Shown: positions 55,160 through 64,000 of the stretch, piece after piece
Position numbering within the stretch: position 1 is the first letter of the stretch
Layout of the letters: every line of letters begins with the position of its first letter
Source of the DNA: Bacillus sp. T3
GTDB lineage: Bacteria; Bacillota; Bacilli; Bacillales; Cytobacillaceae
Assembly: GCF_033449965.1 (NCBI RefSeq)
Contig: NZ_CP137761.1
Span: 1,240,001-1,304,000, forward strand
DNA length: 64,000 bases
Direction of reading: 5' to 3'
Position numbers and translations under genes: made by a program
The notes under the pieces: model-generated
Databases searched by the model: none
Told to the model about the DNA's origin: nothing
Seen by the model: only the letters and a program-made list of their open reading frames with translations

Positions 55160-56107
55160 TGAAGTTGATTCAAAATGAAATGGTCAAGATTTTTCGCCGC
55201 CCTGGGACGTATGTCATGCTTGGTTTGTTAGTCATTATTATTGCCATTGCAGGTGCGGTGATGAAGTATAATCAAGGTACTTATTCTACTGAAGACCCGC
55301 AATGGAAGGAAAGTTTGCAAACAGAAAATGTAGCACTAAGAAAGCAACTAGAAAATTCTGCTGAGGGACAGCCAGAAATGGCTCAATATTACGAAAAAAG
55401 CATTGCGTTGAACGAATATCGAATTAAACAGAATCTCCCACCACAAGAAGAATATACAGTTTGGAGTTTTGTTAATGACATTTCACAAACTATTGATTTT
55501 GTTGGGATATTTATTATTACAGTCGCTGCAGGAATTGTAGCGAGCGAGTTTAACTGGGGACAATTAAGCTATTGCTAATTAGACCAATCAGTAGAGTGAA
55601 AATACTAACCTCGAAGTATTTAACTGTGTTTTTATTCGGTCTTTTACTTCTTACCATTTTATTTGCCTTTTCTGCTGTGTTAGGTGTAATCCTTTTTGGG
55701 TACCGGATTCTGCCAGTCCATATTTAATTTATAAAAATGAAGTGGTATTTGAGAGGCCAATGTGGTTGCAGTTGATCATGTTTTATAGCTTAAAATCAAT
55801 TAATATGGTGATGCTAGTTACGATGGCGTTTATGATGTCGGCGGTGTTCAGAAACAGTTCACTAGCGATTGGGTTATCTATTTTCCTTATGTTTACTGGT
55901 GGTCAAGTAACAACGTTAATTGCAGCAAGGTACGAATGGGCGAAATACATCTTATTTGCTAATACTAATTTGATGCAGTATTTCGAAGGTGCGCCGATGA
56001 TAGAAGGAATGACTTTGTCCTTTTCCATTATGATGCTTGTGCTTTATTTCTGTTTATTTTTAGGGCTGGCTTATTATGTCTTTAAGAAGAGAGATATCAC
56101 AGCGTAA
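55156..56107 (+). CDS. ABC-2 type permease (at least two apparent frameshifts)
   Basis: Membrane partner of the ATPase just upstream. It begins MMKLIQNEMVKIFRRPGTYVMLGLLVIII, an ABC-2 permease N-terminus, followed by an extracytoplasmic stretch. At GGGG 55556-55559 one G is missing; with it the frame continues WGTIKLLLIRPISRVKILTSKY and two further helices. A second break near CCGG 55703-55706 (net two extra or one missing base) leads to ASPYLIYKNEVVFERPMWLQL and the last helices, ending FKKRDITA. The corrected length is about 316 aa. It could be a genuine pseudogene, but it fits the error pattern of the whole window. Confidence 0.75.
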
Positions 56108-56115
56108 GTAAAGTA

Positions 56116-56217
56116 GGGAGTCTGACCCCAAATGTCGTATGCTGGTTAGTGAAGTAGGGGTCAGAAACCAAAAGGTCTGGACAAATATCCGTCACACGCT
56201 CTTAAGGGGTCTGACCC
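56116..56217. repeat. GGGGTCTGACCC-type palindrome cluster
   Basis: GGGAGTCTGACCCC (56116-56129), GGGGTCAGA (56157-56165) and GGGGTCTGACCC (56206-56217) are alternating copies of one short palindrome in the gap between the permease and the convergent rarA. It resembles REP-like intergenic elements; no transposase is nearby. Confidence 0.5.
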
Positions 56218-56224
56218 AGATATG

Positions 56225-57500
56225 TTATTTTTTATTTAATTTATCATAAACAGAGGACAAGGCTTGTTCGAATTTTCCGGTTAGCTTCGGCTCGTAGTAG
56301 CGTTGATTTTTTATTCGATCAGGGAGGTATTGCTGTTTGACCCAACCGTTTTCAAAATCATGTGGGTATTTATAGTCAATCCCACGACCGAGTTCGCTAG
56401 CTCCTTTGTAATGTGCATCGCGGAGATGAGCTGGGACTTCACCGGCTTTTTCCGTTCCGTATATCTGCTAGAGCAGCTTCAATTGCTAAAACAGCCGAGT
56501 TTGACTTTGGTGAAAGACAAAGCTCAATCACTGCGTTCGCAAGTGGAATTCTTGCCTCGGGAAAACCAAGCCGTTCAGCGGTTTCGATTGCCGCAAGGGT
56601 CCTCGCACCCGCCTGAGGACTAGCTAACCCAATATCCTCGTAGGCGATGACAATTAATCGTCTAGCAATGCTTAGCAAATCACCCGCTTCAATTAACCGT
56701 GCTAAATAATGAAGCGCCGCATTGACATCACTGCCACGGATCGACTTTTGAAATGCAGATAGCACATCATAATGTCCATCACCGTCTTTATCGTAGGTCA
56801 GGCTTTTTCGTTGGATGCATTCTTCGGCAGTGTTAACATTGATATGAATCTTTCCATCCTCACTCGGGGAAGTGGACAATATCGCAAGCTCAAGCGCATT
56901 TAACGCACTTCGAACATCACCATTCGAAACAGTAGCTAAATGGGTTAAGGCATCCTCGGAAACGACAGTCCCGTATTTCCCTAGTCCTCTTTCTTCATCG
57001 ACCAGTGCTCGACTCAATGCTGTGAAAATATCCTCGGGATTTAACGGCTTCAATTCGAATATTTGACAACGACTTCTTATCGCAGGATTGATCGCAATGT
57101 ATGGATTGCTTGTTGTGGCGCCGATTAGTGTAATCATGCCACTTTCCAAAAAAGGTAACAGAAAATCCTGCTTTCCTTTATCAAGCCTGTGCACCTCATC
57201 AAGGAGCAAAATCACTTTTCCAGACATTTTTGCCTCGGCTGCAACTATTTCCATATCTTTTTTATTGTTCGTTACGGCATTCAGCATTCGGAAAGCGTAT
57301 TTTGTGCTTCCGGCGATTGCACTTGCAATCGATGTTTTTCCAACTCCGGGTGGTCCATATAAAATCATCGAAGAAAGCTGTTTTGCCTTGACCATTCTAC
57401 TGATAATTTTTCCTTCACCGACTAAATGGTCTTGTCCGAGTACCTCATTAATATTTTTTGGTCTCATCCGAAAAGCAAGCGGTTTTTCTGACATGTTCAT
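56225..57500 (-). CDS. rarA: Replication-associated recombination ATPase RarA (apparent frameshift)
   Basis: AAA+ protein (MgsA/WRNIP1 family) acting at stalled forks. Walker A is YGPPGVGKTSIASAIAG, Walker B LLLDEVHRLDKGKQD, sensor 1 TLIGATTSNPY; a C-terminal tetramerisation domain follows. The frame breaks next to CCGG 56442-56445 (plus strand): with one A fewer the coding strand reads DIRNGKAGEVPAHLRDAHYKGASELGRG and continues to a stop at 56225-56227 (ending SVYDKLNKK). The corrected length is about 425 aa, the family size. Confidence 0.93.
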
Positions 57501-57724
57501 CTCTCCAAATTGTATCGAAAATCCAAATTATATAGCAATCATCCCTCCTAACATACCATGATATAAGGAAAATTGCATTTTCTGTGCTATAATACCAAGG
57601 TGAGTATATATTTGATAAAATTGATTAGACTGAATGGAATTGTTGAATTTATTTACAAATAATGGAAATAACATGAATGAAGTGGTAGAGACAAAACTAT
57701 TGAATTTTAAAAGAGGTGCATAGG

Positions 57725-58153
57725 ATGAAAATCTCAACTAAAGGTCGATATGGTTTAACAATCATGATTGCATTAGCAAAAAAACACGGAAACGGAACGG
57801 GTCCATTATCTCTAAAAACAATTGCTCAAGCAAATGATCTTTCCGAGCATTATTTAGAGCAACTTATTGCTCCATTACGGAATGCAGGTTTAGTAAAAAG
57901 TATACGTGGTGCTTACGGCGGATATGTTTTAGGTAATGAACCTGCAAACATTACTGCTGGTGATATTATCCGTGTTTTAGAAGGACCGATAACTCCGGTT
58001 GAGGGAATTGAAGATGAAGAGCCGGTAAAACGCCAGCTTTGGATTCGTATACGCGATGCGGTTAAGGATGTTTTGGAAAGTACAACATTAGAAGATTTAG
58101 CTAATTTTCCAGATGATCAAGAAGAACTTGATTCTTATATGTTCTATATTTAA
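57725..58153 (+). CDS. cymR: Cysteine metabolism repressor CymR (Rrf2 family)
   Basis: Rrf2-type winged-helix regulator: MKISTKGRYGLTIMIALAKKHG, recognition helix LSEHYLEQLIAPLRNAGLVKSIRGAYGGYVL. It lacks the three cysteines that hold an Fe-S cluster in IscR, as expected for CymR, which senses cysteine status with CysK. 142 aa. ATG at 57725 follows AGAGGTGCATAGG. It precedes a cysteine desulfurase gene. An extended -10 (TGCTATAAT) is at about 57578-57586. Confidence 0.94.
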   Translation: MKISTKGRYGLTIMIALAKKHGNGTGPLSLKTIAQANDLSEHYLEQLIAPLRNAGLVKSIRGAYGGYVLGNEPANITAGDIIRVLEGPITPVEGIEDEEPVKRQLWIRIRDAVKDVLESTTLEDLANFPDDQEELDSYMFYI

Positions 58154-58251
58154 TAAATTGTTCGTTAAGTTTGTTGTGTGTTGATTAAATGAGTGGAATT
58201 AGCAACAAACTGTATGAAACGGATTATTGTTTGAAAGCAGGTGAAATTCGA

Positions 58252-59397
58252 TTGGAACGGATTTACGTCGATCACGCCGCAACCTCACCGATGCAGCACA
58301 ATGTGATAAATGCAATGGTAAAAGTTATGAATGAAAACTTCGGGAACCCGTCAAGTATTCACTCCTTTGGGAGAGAAGCGCGAAAGCTTATGGATGAAGC
58401 ACGTAACGGGATTGCGCGTAGCATAGGGGCAGAAGGCAATGAATTGATTTTTACGAGTGGAGGGACAGAAGCTGATAATTTAGCTTTGTTTGGTGTTGCC
58501 GAAGCAAATCGAAACAAGGGAAATCATATCATTACAACAGTCGTTGAACATCATGCCATTCTTCATTCCTGTAAACAGCTTGAAAAAATAGGCTTTGATG
58601 TCACTTATTTACCCGTCGATAAAACAGGTAGAATTTCCGTTCAGTCTGTAAAAGAAGCGTTGCGTGATGATACGATTATTGTCTCGATTATGTACGGTAA
58701 TAATGAAATTGGCACACTTCAGCCAATAGCGGAGATTGGTAAGTTGCTTGCAGGTCATCAAGCGCTTTTTCATACTGACGCTGTACAGGCGTATGGTTTG
58801 GAGCCAATCAATGTCCACGAGCTTCATATTGATTTGTTATCTGTATCGGCGCATAAAATTAATGGTCCAAAAGGGATTGGTTTTCTTTTTGTGAAAAAAG
58901 ATTTAAAGCTATCCCCACGCAGCTTTGGTGGAGAACAGGAGCGAAAGCGTCGTGCTGGAACAGAAAATGTCCCATCCATTGTTGGATTTCATGAAGCTGT
59001 CAAAATTGCGCAGAAGCAGCAGAAATCCAAGCAGGAACTGTATCGGAATTTTAAAGAAATCATGATTCACACGCTTCAGAACGAGGGAATTCAATTTTCC
59101 ATAAACGGATTGCTTGAAAATTCCTTGCCACATGTTTTAAACTTAAGCTTTCCTGGAGTAAATGTCGAATCGATGCTTGTAAATTTAGATTTGGCTGGTA
59201 TTGCAGCTTCGAGTGGATCGGCATGTACTGCAGGTTCAATTGATCCTTCCCACGTTCTAGTCGCTATGTTTGGGAAAGACTCTGAGCGAATAATGAATTC
59301 AATTCGCTTTAGCTTTGGTTTTACAAACACAACCGAGCAAATTCAACAGGTTGGCGAGGAAACAGCTAAGATCGTTAAACGATTAACAGCTTTATGA
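58252..59397 (+). CDS. Cysteine desulfurase (YrvO/IscS type) for tRNA thiolation
   Basis: PLP enzyme that transfers cysteine sulfur. The PLP lysine is in SVSAHKINGPKGIGFLF and the persulfide Cys in ASSGSACTAGSIDPSHVL; HTDAVQAYG also matches. 381 aa from TTG 58252 after GCAGGTGAAA; an ATG at 58189 would add 21 residues without family support. mnmA follows 37 bases later; in B. subtilis YrvO is the dedicated sulfur donor for MnmA. Confidence 0.94.
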   Translation: MERIYVDHAATSPMQHNVINAMVKVMNENFGNPSSIHSFGREARKLMDEARNGIARSIGAEGNELIFTSGGTEADNLALFGVAEANRNKGNHIITTVVEHHAILHSCKQLEKIGFDVTYLPVDKTGRISVQSVKEALRDDTIIVSIMYGNNEIGTLQPIAEIGKLLAGHQALFHTDAVQAYGLEPINVHELHIDLLSVSAHKINGPKGIGFLFVKKDLKLSPRSFGGEQERKRRAGTENVPSIVGFHEAVKIAQKQQKSKQELYRNFKEIMIHTLQNEGIQFSINGLLENSLPHVLNLSFPGVNVESMLVNLDLAGIAASSGSACTAGSIDPSHVLVAMFGKDSERIMNSIRFSFGFTNTTEQIQQVGEETAKIVKRLTAL

Positions 59398-59433
59398 TAA
59401 GAAGGATCGCTATATTAGCGAGGTGAAGAAACA

Positions 59434-60549
59434 ATGCAAAAAGCACCAAAAGATACACGTGTAGTAGTTGGGATGTCTGGTGGCGTCGATTCATCGGTAG
59501 CTGCACTGCTCTTAAAGCAGCAGGGCTATGATGTTATCGGTATTTTTATGAAAAATTGGGACGATACTGATGAGAACGGTGTTTGTACCGCAACAGAAGA
59601 CTATGAAGATGTTATTCGTGTTTGCAATCAGATTGGAATTCCATACTATGCTGTAAACTTTGAAAAACAATACTGGGATAAGGTGTTTACTTATTTTCTT
59701 GAGGAATATAAGGCAGGAAGAACACCAAATCCTGACGTAATGTGTAATAAAGAAATTAAGTTTAAGGCCTTTTTAGAGCATGCCTTAAAGCTTGGGGCAG
59801 ATTATTTAGCAACAGGTCACTATGCTCGTGTTGAATATCGTGATGGCGAATATAAAATGCTTCGTGGCGTTGACGAAAATAAGGATCAAACTTATTTTCT
59901 CAACCAATTAAATCAAAGTCAGCTTGAAAAGGTTATGTTTCCGATAGGCTCATTAGAAAAAGCGAGAGTAAGGGAACTGGCGAAAGAGGCTGAACTTGCT
60001 ACTGCGACGAAAAAAGATAGTACTGGAATCTGTTTCATCGGTGAGCGCAATTTTAAAGAATTCCTTGGAAACTATCTACCTGCTAAGCCAGGCAATATGG
60101 AAACCTTTGATGGTAAGATTATGGGACGTCATGATGGACTAATGTATCATACCATTGGGCAGCGCCATGGTCTTGGTATTGGTGGCTCAGGTGAACCATG
60201 GTTTGTGATTGGCAAGGACCTGGAACGAAATGTTCTATATGTAGGCCAAGGCTTTGATCATGAAAAGCTTTATTCCGACTCAATTGTTGCAACAAAAATT
60301 AGTTGGACATCGAATCGTCCAGTCCAAGCCGAATTTACCTGCACCGCAAAATTCCGTTATCGTCAAGCAGATAATAAGGTGACTGTTAAGAAAATGGATG
60401 ATGGACAAGTTGAAGTTATTTTTGATGAACCGATTCGTGCGGTTACCCCTGGACAAGCGGTTGTTTTTTACAACGGTGATGAATGTCTCGGTGGGGGCAC
60501 AATAGATAAAGTATACAAAAATGGTGAACAACTTACCTATGTAGGATAA
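59434..60549 (+). CDS. mnmA: tRNA 2-thiouridylase MnmA
   Basis: Puts sulfur on U34 of Lys, Glu and Gln tRNAs. The PP-loop is VVVGMSGGVDSSVAALLLKQQGYDV; the catalytic cysteines are in NPDVMCNKEIKF and STGICFIGER; LATGHYARVE and DQTYFLNQL are conserved. 371 aa. It is paired with the upstream desulfurase. ATG follows GCGAGGTGAAG. Confidence 0.97.
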   Translation: MQKAPKDTRVVVGMSGGVDSSVAALLLKQQGYDVIGIFMKNWDDTDENGVCTATEDYEDVIRVCNQIGIPYYAVNFEKQYWDKVFTYFLEEYKAGRTPNPDVMCNKEIKFKAFLEHALKLGADYLATGHYARVEYRDGEYKMLRGVDENKDQTYFLNQLNQSQLEKVMFPIGSLEKARVRELAKEAELATATKKDSTGICFIGERNFKEFLGNYLPAKPGNMETFDGKIMGRHDGLMYHTIGQRHGLGIGGSGEPWFVIGKDLERNVLYVGQGFDHEKLYSDSIVATKISWTSNRPVQAEFTCTAKFRYRQADNKVTVKKMDDGQVEVIFDEPIRAVTPGQAVVFYNGDECLGGGTIDKVYKNGEQLTYVG

Positions 60550-60555
60550 AAAATA

Positions 60556-60592
60556 AGGGGCTGACTGTACTTAGCAGTCGCTCCTTTTTTTT
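60556..60592 (+). terminator. Terminator after mnmA
   Basis: AGGGGCTGACTG / CAGTCGCTCCT imperfect stem with a TACTTAG loop, followed by TTTTTTTT. Confidence 0.8.
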
Positions 60593-60636
60593 GCGTTATA
60601 TATGCTATACTCTTTGTTAGAACAGGAGTGAAAAGA

Positions 60637-61296
60637 ATGGATAAAAACCAATTGGGTATTGAAATGATGAAAGAGGGAAAATGGGAGGAAGCCGCAAAGG
60701 CTTTTATGGAAGTGATTGAAGCCAATCCGTCTGATGCGGTTGCCTATATTAATTTTGGGAATGTTTTATCTGCTGTTGGTGACCCTGAAAAAGCGTTGAA
60801 ATTTTTTGAAAAAGCGATTGAATTAGGGGGAGGAGGAGCAGCTTATTATAGTGCTGGAGCCCTTTATTATGAAAAAGAGAAATATGATGAAGCTAGAAAA
60901 AGCTTTGAACAGGCGATTAAAGAAGGTTTACATACAAGCGATAATTATTTCATGCTTGGTATGACATTCGTTCATACTGGCGCATCTAGATTAGCGCTAC
61001 CATATTTACAAAGAGCAGTTGAGCTTAATGAAAGTGATGCAGAAGCCTTATTTCAATATGGTTTGTGTTTAGCTCAGGAAGGATTACTTGATGAAGCGAT
61101 TGCCAAGCTACAAAAATGCATTGAACTAGAACCAGATCATGCAGATGCCTATTATAATTTAGGCGTTGCTTATGCTTTTAAAGAAAACAAAGAAGCGGGG
61201 CTCTCGATGCTGGAAAAAGCATTACAAATTCAGCCAGATCATCTTTTAGCACAAAATACAAAGTCTATTTTAATTAGCGCTGAGGAATCAAACTAA
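60637..61296 (+). CDS. yrrB: TPR-repeat protein YrrB
   Basis: 219-aa protein made of about six tetratricopeptide repeats (for example AVAYINFGNVLSAVGDPEKALKFFEKAIEL; ADAYYNLGVAYAFKENKEAGLSMLEKALQI). ATG at 60637 follows AGGAGTG. It lies between mnmA and recD2 as in B. subtilis. TPR proteins bind partners; the partner is unknown. Confidence 0.92.
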   Translation: MDKNQLGIEMMKEGKWEEAAKAFMEVIEANPSDAVAYINFGNVLSAVGDPEKALKFFEKAIELGGGGAAYYSAGALYYEKEKYDEARKSFEQAIKEGLHTSDNYFMLGMTFVHTGASRLALPYLQRAVELNESDAEALFQYGLCLAQEGLLDEAIAKLQKCIELEPDHADAYYNLGVAYAFKENKEAGLSMLEKALQIQPDHLLAQNTKSILISAEESN

Positions 61297-61329
61297 GTCA
61301 TTTTCTTGTAATGAAAGGGGGAAGGCACC

Positions 61330-63752
61330 GTGCAGCAACAGAATCAACTAGATTTATTCCAGGAACAAGGGAAATTCATTAAAGGGAAGCATCTGGTAAC
61401 CATTTTTCATAATGAACAAAATTTATATACCGTCCTTAGGATTCGAGTAGAAGAAACGAATGATGAGTCCTATGAGGAAAGAGAAGCTGTCATCACGGGA
61501 TATTTCCCCCGTATTCATGAACAAGAATCGTATATATTTTATGGTGAAATGAAGGAGCATCCTCGTTTTGGCATGCAGTTTCATGCGACTCACTTTCGAA
61601 AAGATATGCCGCAATCAAAACAGGGTGTCATTAATTATCTAGCCGGTGAAATGTTCAAAGGAATCGGGAAAAAAACAGCAGAAAAAATAGTTGAAATGCT
61701 TGGTGAAAATGCGATTTCGAAAATATTAAATCAGCCCTCTCTGCTAGATTCCATCCCGAAGCTTCCGCCAGAACGCGCAAAAATGCTTTACGATACGTTG
61801 ATGGAGCACCAAGGTTTGGAGCAAATTATGGTCGCCCTTAATCAATTTGGTTTTGGACCTCAAATATCAATGAGAATATACCAATCGTATAAAGAGCAAA
61901 CACTCGAAATTATCCAAAAAAATCCATACCAGCTTGTTGAGGATGTGGAAGGGGTTGGCTTTGGTCGAGCAGATGAATTGGGACATCAGCTTGGCATTAC
62001 TGGTTCTCATCCAGACCTGAATAAAAGCCGGATTATATTACACACTTGAAACAGAAAGCATTCAAGCGGGTCATGTATTTATTGAAGCGCGTCCGTTGCT
62101 GGAGACGGTTCAGTCATTGCTGGAGGAAAATAAGCGGGATCTTATTGACTTTGCCGATATATCGAATGAGTTGATTAAGCTTGCTGAAGAAGGAAAAATT
62201 ATCATCGAGGAACAACGAGTTTATCTCCCGTCACTTTATTTTTCTGAAAAAGGAATTGTCACCCATGTGAAGCGGTTGATGGCACAAACTGAATATGCTG
62301 ACCAGTTTCCTGAATCGGAATTTTTATTAGCACTTGGTAAATTAGAGGAGCGAATTGGGGTACAGTATGCACCGACTCAGAAAGAAGCAATCCAAACCGC
62401 TCTCATGTCGCCAATGTTAATTTTAACCGGAGGTCCCGGAACAGGAAAAACGACAGTTATTAAGGGAATTGTTGAGCTTTATTCAGAGCTTCACGGTTGT
62501 TCCCTTAACCCGAAGGATTATAAAAAGGAAGAACCGTTTCCGTTTTTATTGGCAGCACCAACTGGGCGGGCAGCGAAGCGGATGGCAGAATCAACCGGTC
62601 TACCGTCTGTAACGATTCACCGGCTTCTAGGGTGGAATGGCTCGGAAGGGTTTAATCATAATGAGGACAACCCGCTTGAGGGAAAAATACTGATTGTTGA
62701 TGAGACATCAATGGTTGATGTTTGGATGGCGAATCAGTTGTTTAAGGCTCTCCCACCTCATATACAGGTAATTTTTGTTGGTGATGAAGACCAGCTTCCT
62801 TCAGTTGGCCCAGGACAAGTGCTAAAAGATATGCTTCGCTCAAAGGTTATTCCAACCGTTCGTCTTACCGATATTTATCGTCAGGCTGAAGGCTCTTCAA
62901 TCATTGAACTGGCACATGAAATGAAACAGGGAAAACTTCCGCAGGGAATTGCGGAGCAGCAAAAGGATCGCTCGTTTATTAAATGTTCAACGAATCAAAT
63001 TGCTAATGCCGTAGAGAAAGTAGTCCTAAATGCGAAGAGGAAGGGCTTTACAGCAAAGGATATTCAAGTGTTAGCCCCAATGTATCGAGGGCCTGCTGGT
63101 GTGGACCGCTTAAATGTACTGCTTCAGGAAATTTTTAATCCAAATCTCGATGGCTCTCGTAAGGAGATTCTATTTGGCGAGGTCAAGTATCGAATCGGAG
63201 ATAAGGTTTTACAGCTAGTCAATCAGCCTGGAGAGTAATGTGTTCAATGGTGATATCGGTGAGATTGTGTCGATCTTTTTTGCAAAAGAGAATGTTGAAA
63301 AGCAGGACATGGTCATTGTATCGTTTGACGGGACAGAAGTAACATACACACGACAGGATCTGAATCAGCTAACACTTGCCTATTGCTGCTCGGTTCATAA
63401 AGCACAAGGAAGCGAATTCCCAATCGTCATTCTCCCAATCGTAAAAAGCTACTACCGAATGCTCCGCCGAAATTTAATTTATACGGCCATCACTCGAAGT
63501 AAGCAATTCCTTATTTTATGTGGGGAAGAAGAGGCATTGAGGATGGGCGTAGAAAGAATGGATGACCAAGCAAGGAATACGACCTTGACGGAAAAATTGC
63601 AGGAATTAACGCCACTGATTGAATTAAGTGCTGAAAAAGATTTGAATCCTAATCAAGAACCGTACGAAGACATGTTAATGAATGTGGATCCGTTGATTGG
63701 AATGGAACAACTTACACCTTACGATTTTATGGAGAAAAGCATATTGAACTAA
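61330..63752 (+). CDS. recD2: RecD2-type ATP-dependent DNA helicase (two apparent frameshifts)
   Basis: 5'-3' helicase of the RecD2 group, with an N-terminal extension and no RecBC partner. Helix-hairpin-helix repeats (MFKGIGKKTAEKIVEMLG; VEGVGFGRADELGHQLGI) precede the motor: Walker A LTGGPGTGKTTVI, motif II LIVDETSMVD, and C-terminal TLAYCCSVHKAQGSEFPIVI with YTAITRSK. Frame breaks occur beside CCGG 62028-62031 (corrected LNKSRLYYTLETESIQAGHVFI) and at CCTGG 63227-63231, where removing the T gives VNQPESNVFNGDIGEIVSIF. The corrected size is about 806 aa. GTG start after GGGGGAAGG. Confidence 0.94.
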
Positions 63753-63826
63753 TTGGTAAACGTTACTCGTTATTTTTTACTAAGGAAATGAGAAACTATA
63801 AATGTTCGGAAAGGTGGGGACAATCT

Positions 63827-64000
63827 TTGCGGACATTCTCATTAGTTAAAGGTCTTCCTGTAATTGAAATAAATAGCGGATCAAAGCTTGGCGAAGTGTG
63901 TGACTTAAGCATTTCGAGTGATGGAAAGGTTGAAGGAGTTCTTCTTAAAAAGAAGACTTTGTTTCATAAAATGCGGTTAATTTCGATCCGAAATATCGAT
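63827..64000 (+). CDS. yrrD: PRC-barrel domain protein YrrD (partial)
   Basis: Only the first 58 codons are in the window: RTFSLVKGLPVIEINSGSKLGEVCDLSISSDGKVEGVLLKKKTL, a PRC-barrel pattern. TTG start after AAGGTGGGGAC. B. subtilis yrrD lies near recD2. Function unknown; truncated by the window edge. Confidence 0.8.
   Translation, partial: MRTFSLVKGLPVIEINSGSKLGEVCDLSISSDGKVEGVLLKKKTLFHKMRLISIRNID

Noticed and set aside
10625..63752. Calling maf, radC, mreB, minD, obg, hisS, relA and others pseudogenes
   Set aside because: The breaks share a CCGG context or lie in homopolymers, flanking sequence is fully conserved in the shifted frame, and several of the genes are essential.

Overview
The window is chromosomal DNA from an endospore-forming, low-GC Bacillaceae bacterium (Bacillus/Neobacillus-like). 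The gene order closely follows the Bacillus subtilis segment that runs from the comC-spoIIB-maf region through minCD, spoIVFAB, rplU-rpmA, spo0B-obg, pheBA, safA, ruvAB, queA-tgt, secDF, recJ-apt-relA, hisS-aspS and 6S RNA to mnmA-recD2. RNA landmarks agree with this: an L21-type leader, a T-box before hisS, and 6S RNA between aspS and tcdA.

Layout. 1-9.3 kb: a VanW/YoaR-like exported protein, then a complete type IV pilus operon (pilB, pilT, pilC, major pilin, prepilin peptidase, pilM, pilN, pilO) closed by a strong terminator. The peptidase sits where B. subtilis has comC. 9.3-16.3 kb: spoIIB, maf, radC, mreBCD, minCD (engulfment, shape, septum placement). 16.3-24.3 kb: spoIVFA/FB, rng, rplU-prp-rpmA, spo0B, obg, pheB, pheA. 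24.3-30.6 kb: niaR, safA with a long repeat tract, ysxE, nadE, coxA, bofC; the nadB-nadA-nadC-nifS cluster usual beside niaR is absent. 30.6-38.2 kb: ruvAB, a DUF2905 gene, queA, tgt, yajC, yrzE, yrbG, spoVB. 38.3-47 kb: comN, secDF, recJ, apt, relA, dtd. 47-54.1 kb: a cell-wall amidase, a small protein, T-box-hisS-aspS, 6S RNA, an AT-rich array with a 20-21 base period, and tcdA. 54.2-64 kb: an ABC exporter pair, rarA, cymR, iscS-type desulfurase, mnmA, yrrB, recD2 and the start of yrrD.

The most striking global signal is a set of 23 apparent single-base frameshifts in 18 genes, many of them essential (mreB, mreC, obg, secDF, hisS). Restoring the expected protein shows that 12 are an A or T inserted inside CCGG, giving CCAGG or CCTGG; six more lie next to an intact CCGG; three are losses of one G from G runs. 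This looks like base-calling error at modified CCGG sites, read as Dcm-type CCWGG, and not like gene decay. It predicts a CCGG-specific cytosine methyltransferase elsewhere in the genome. Frameshifted genes are therefore annotated as single intact CDSs over their full span.

Other unexplained structure: a 28-bp RNA hairpin between mreB and mreC, a four-helix hairpin upstream of spo0B, the 20-21-base array before tcdA, a 131-bp inverted-terminus repeat before tgt with a 25-bp remnant before bofC, and a Fur-like palindrome upstream of relA.
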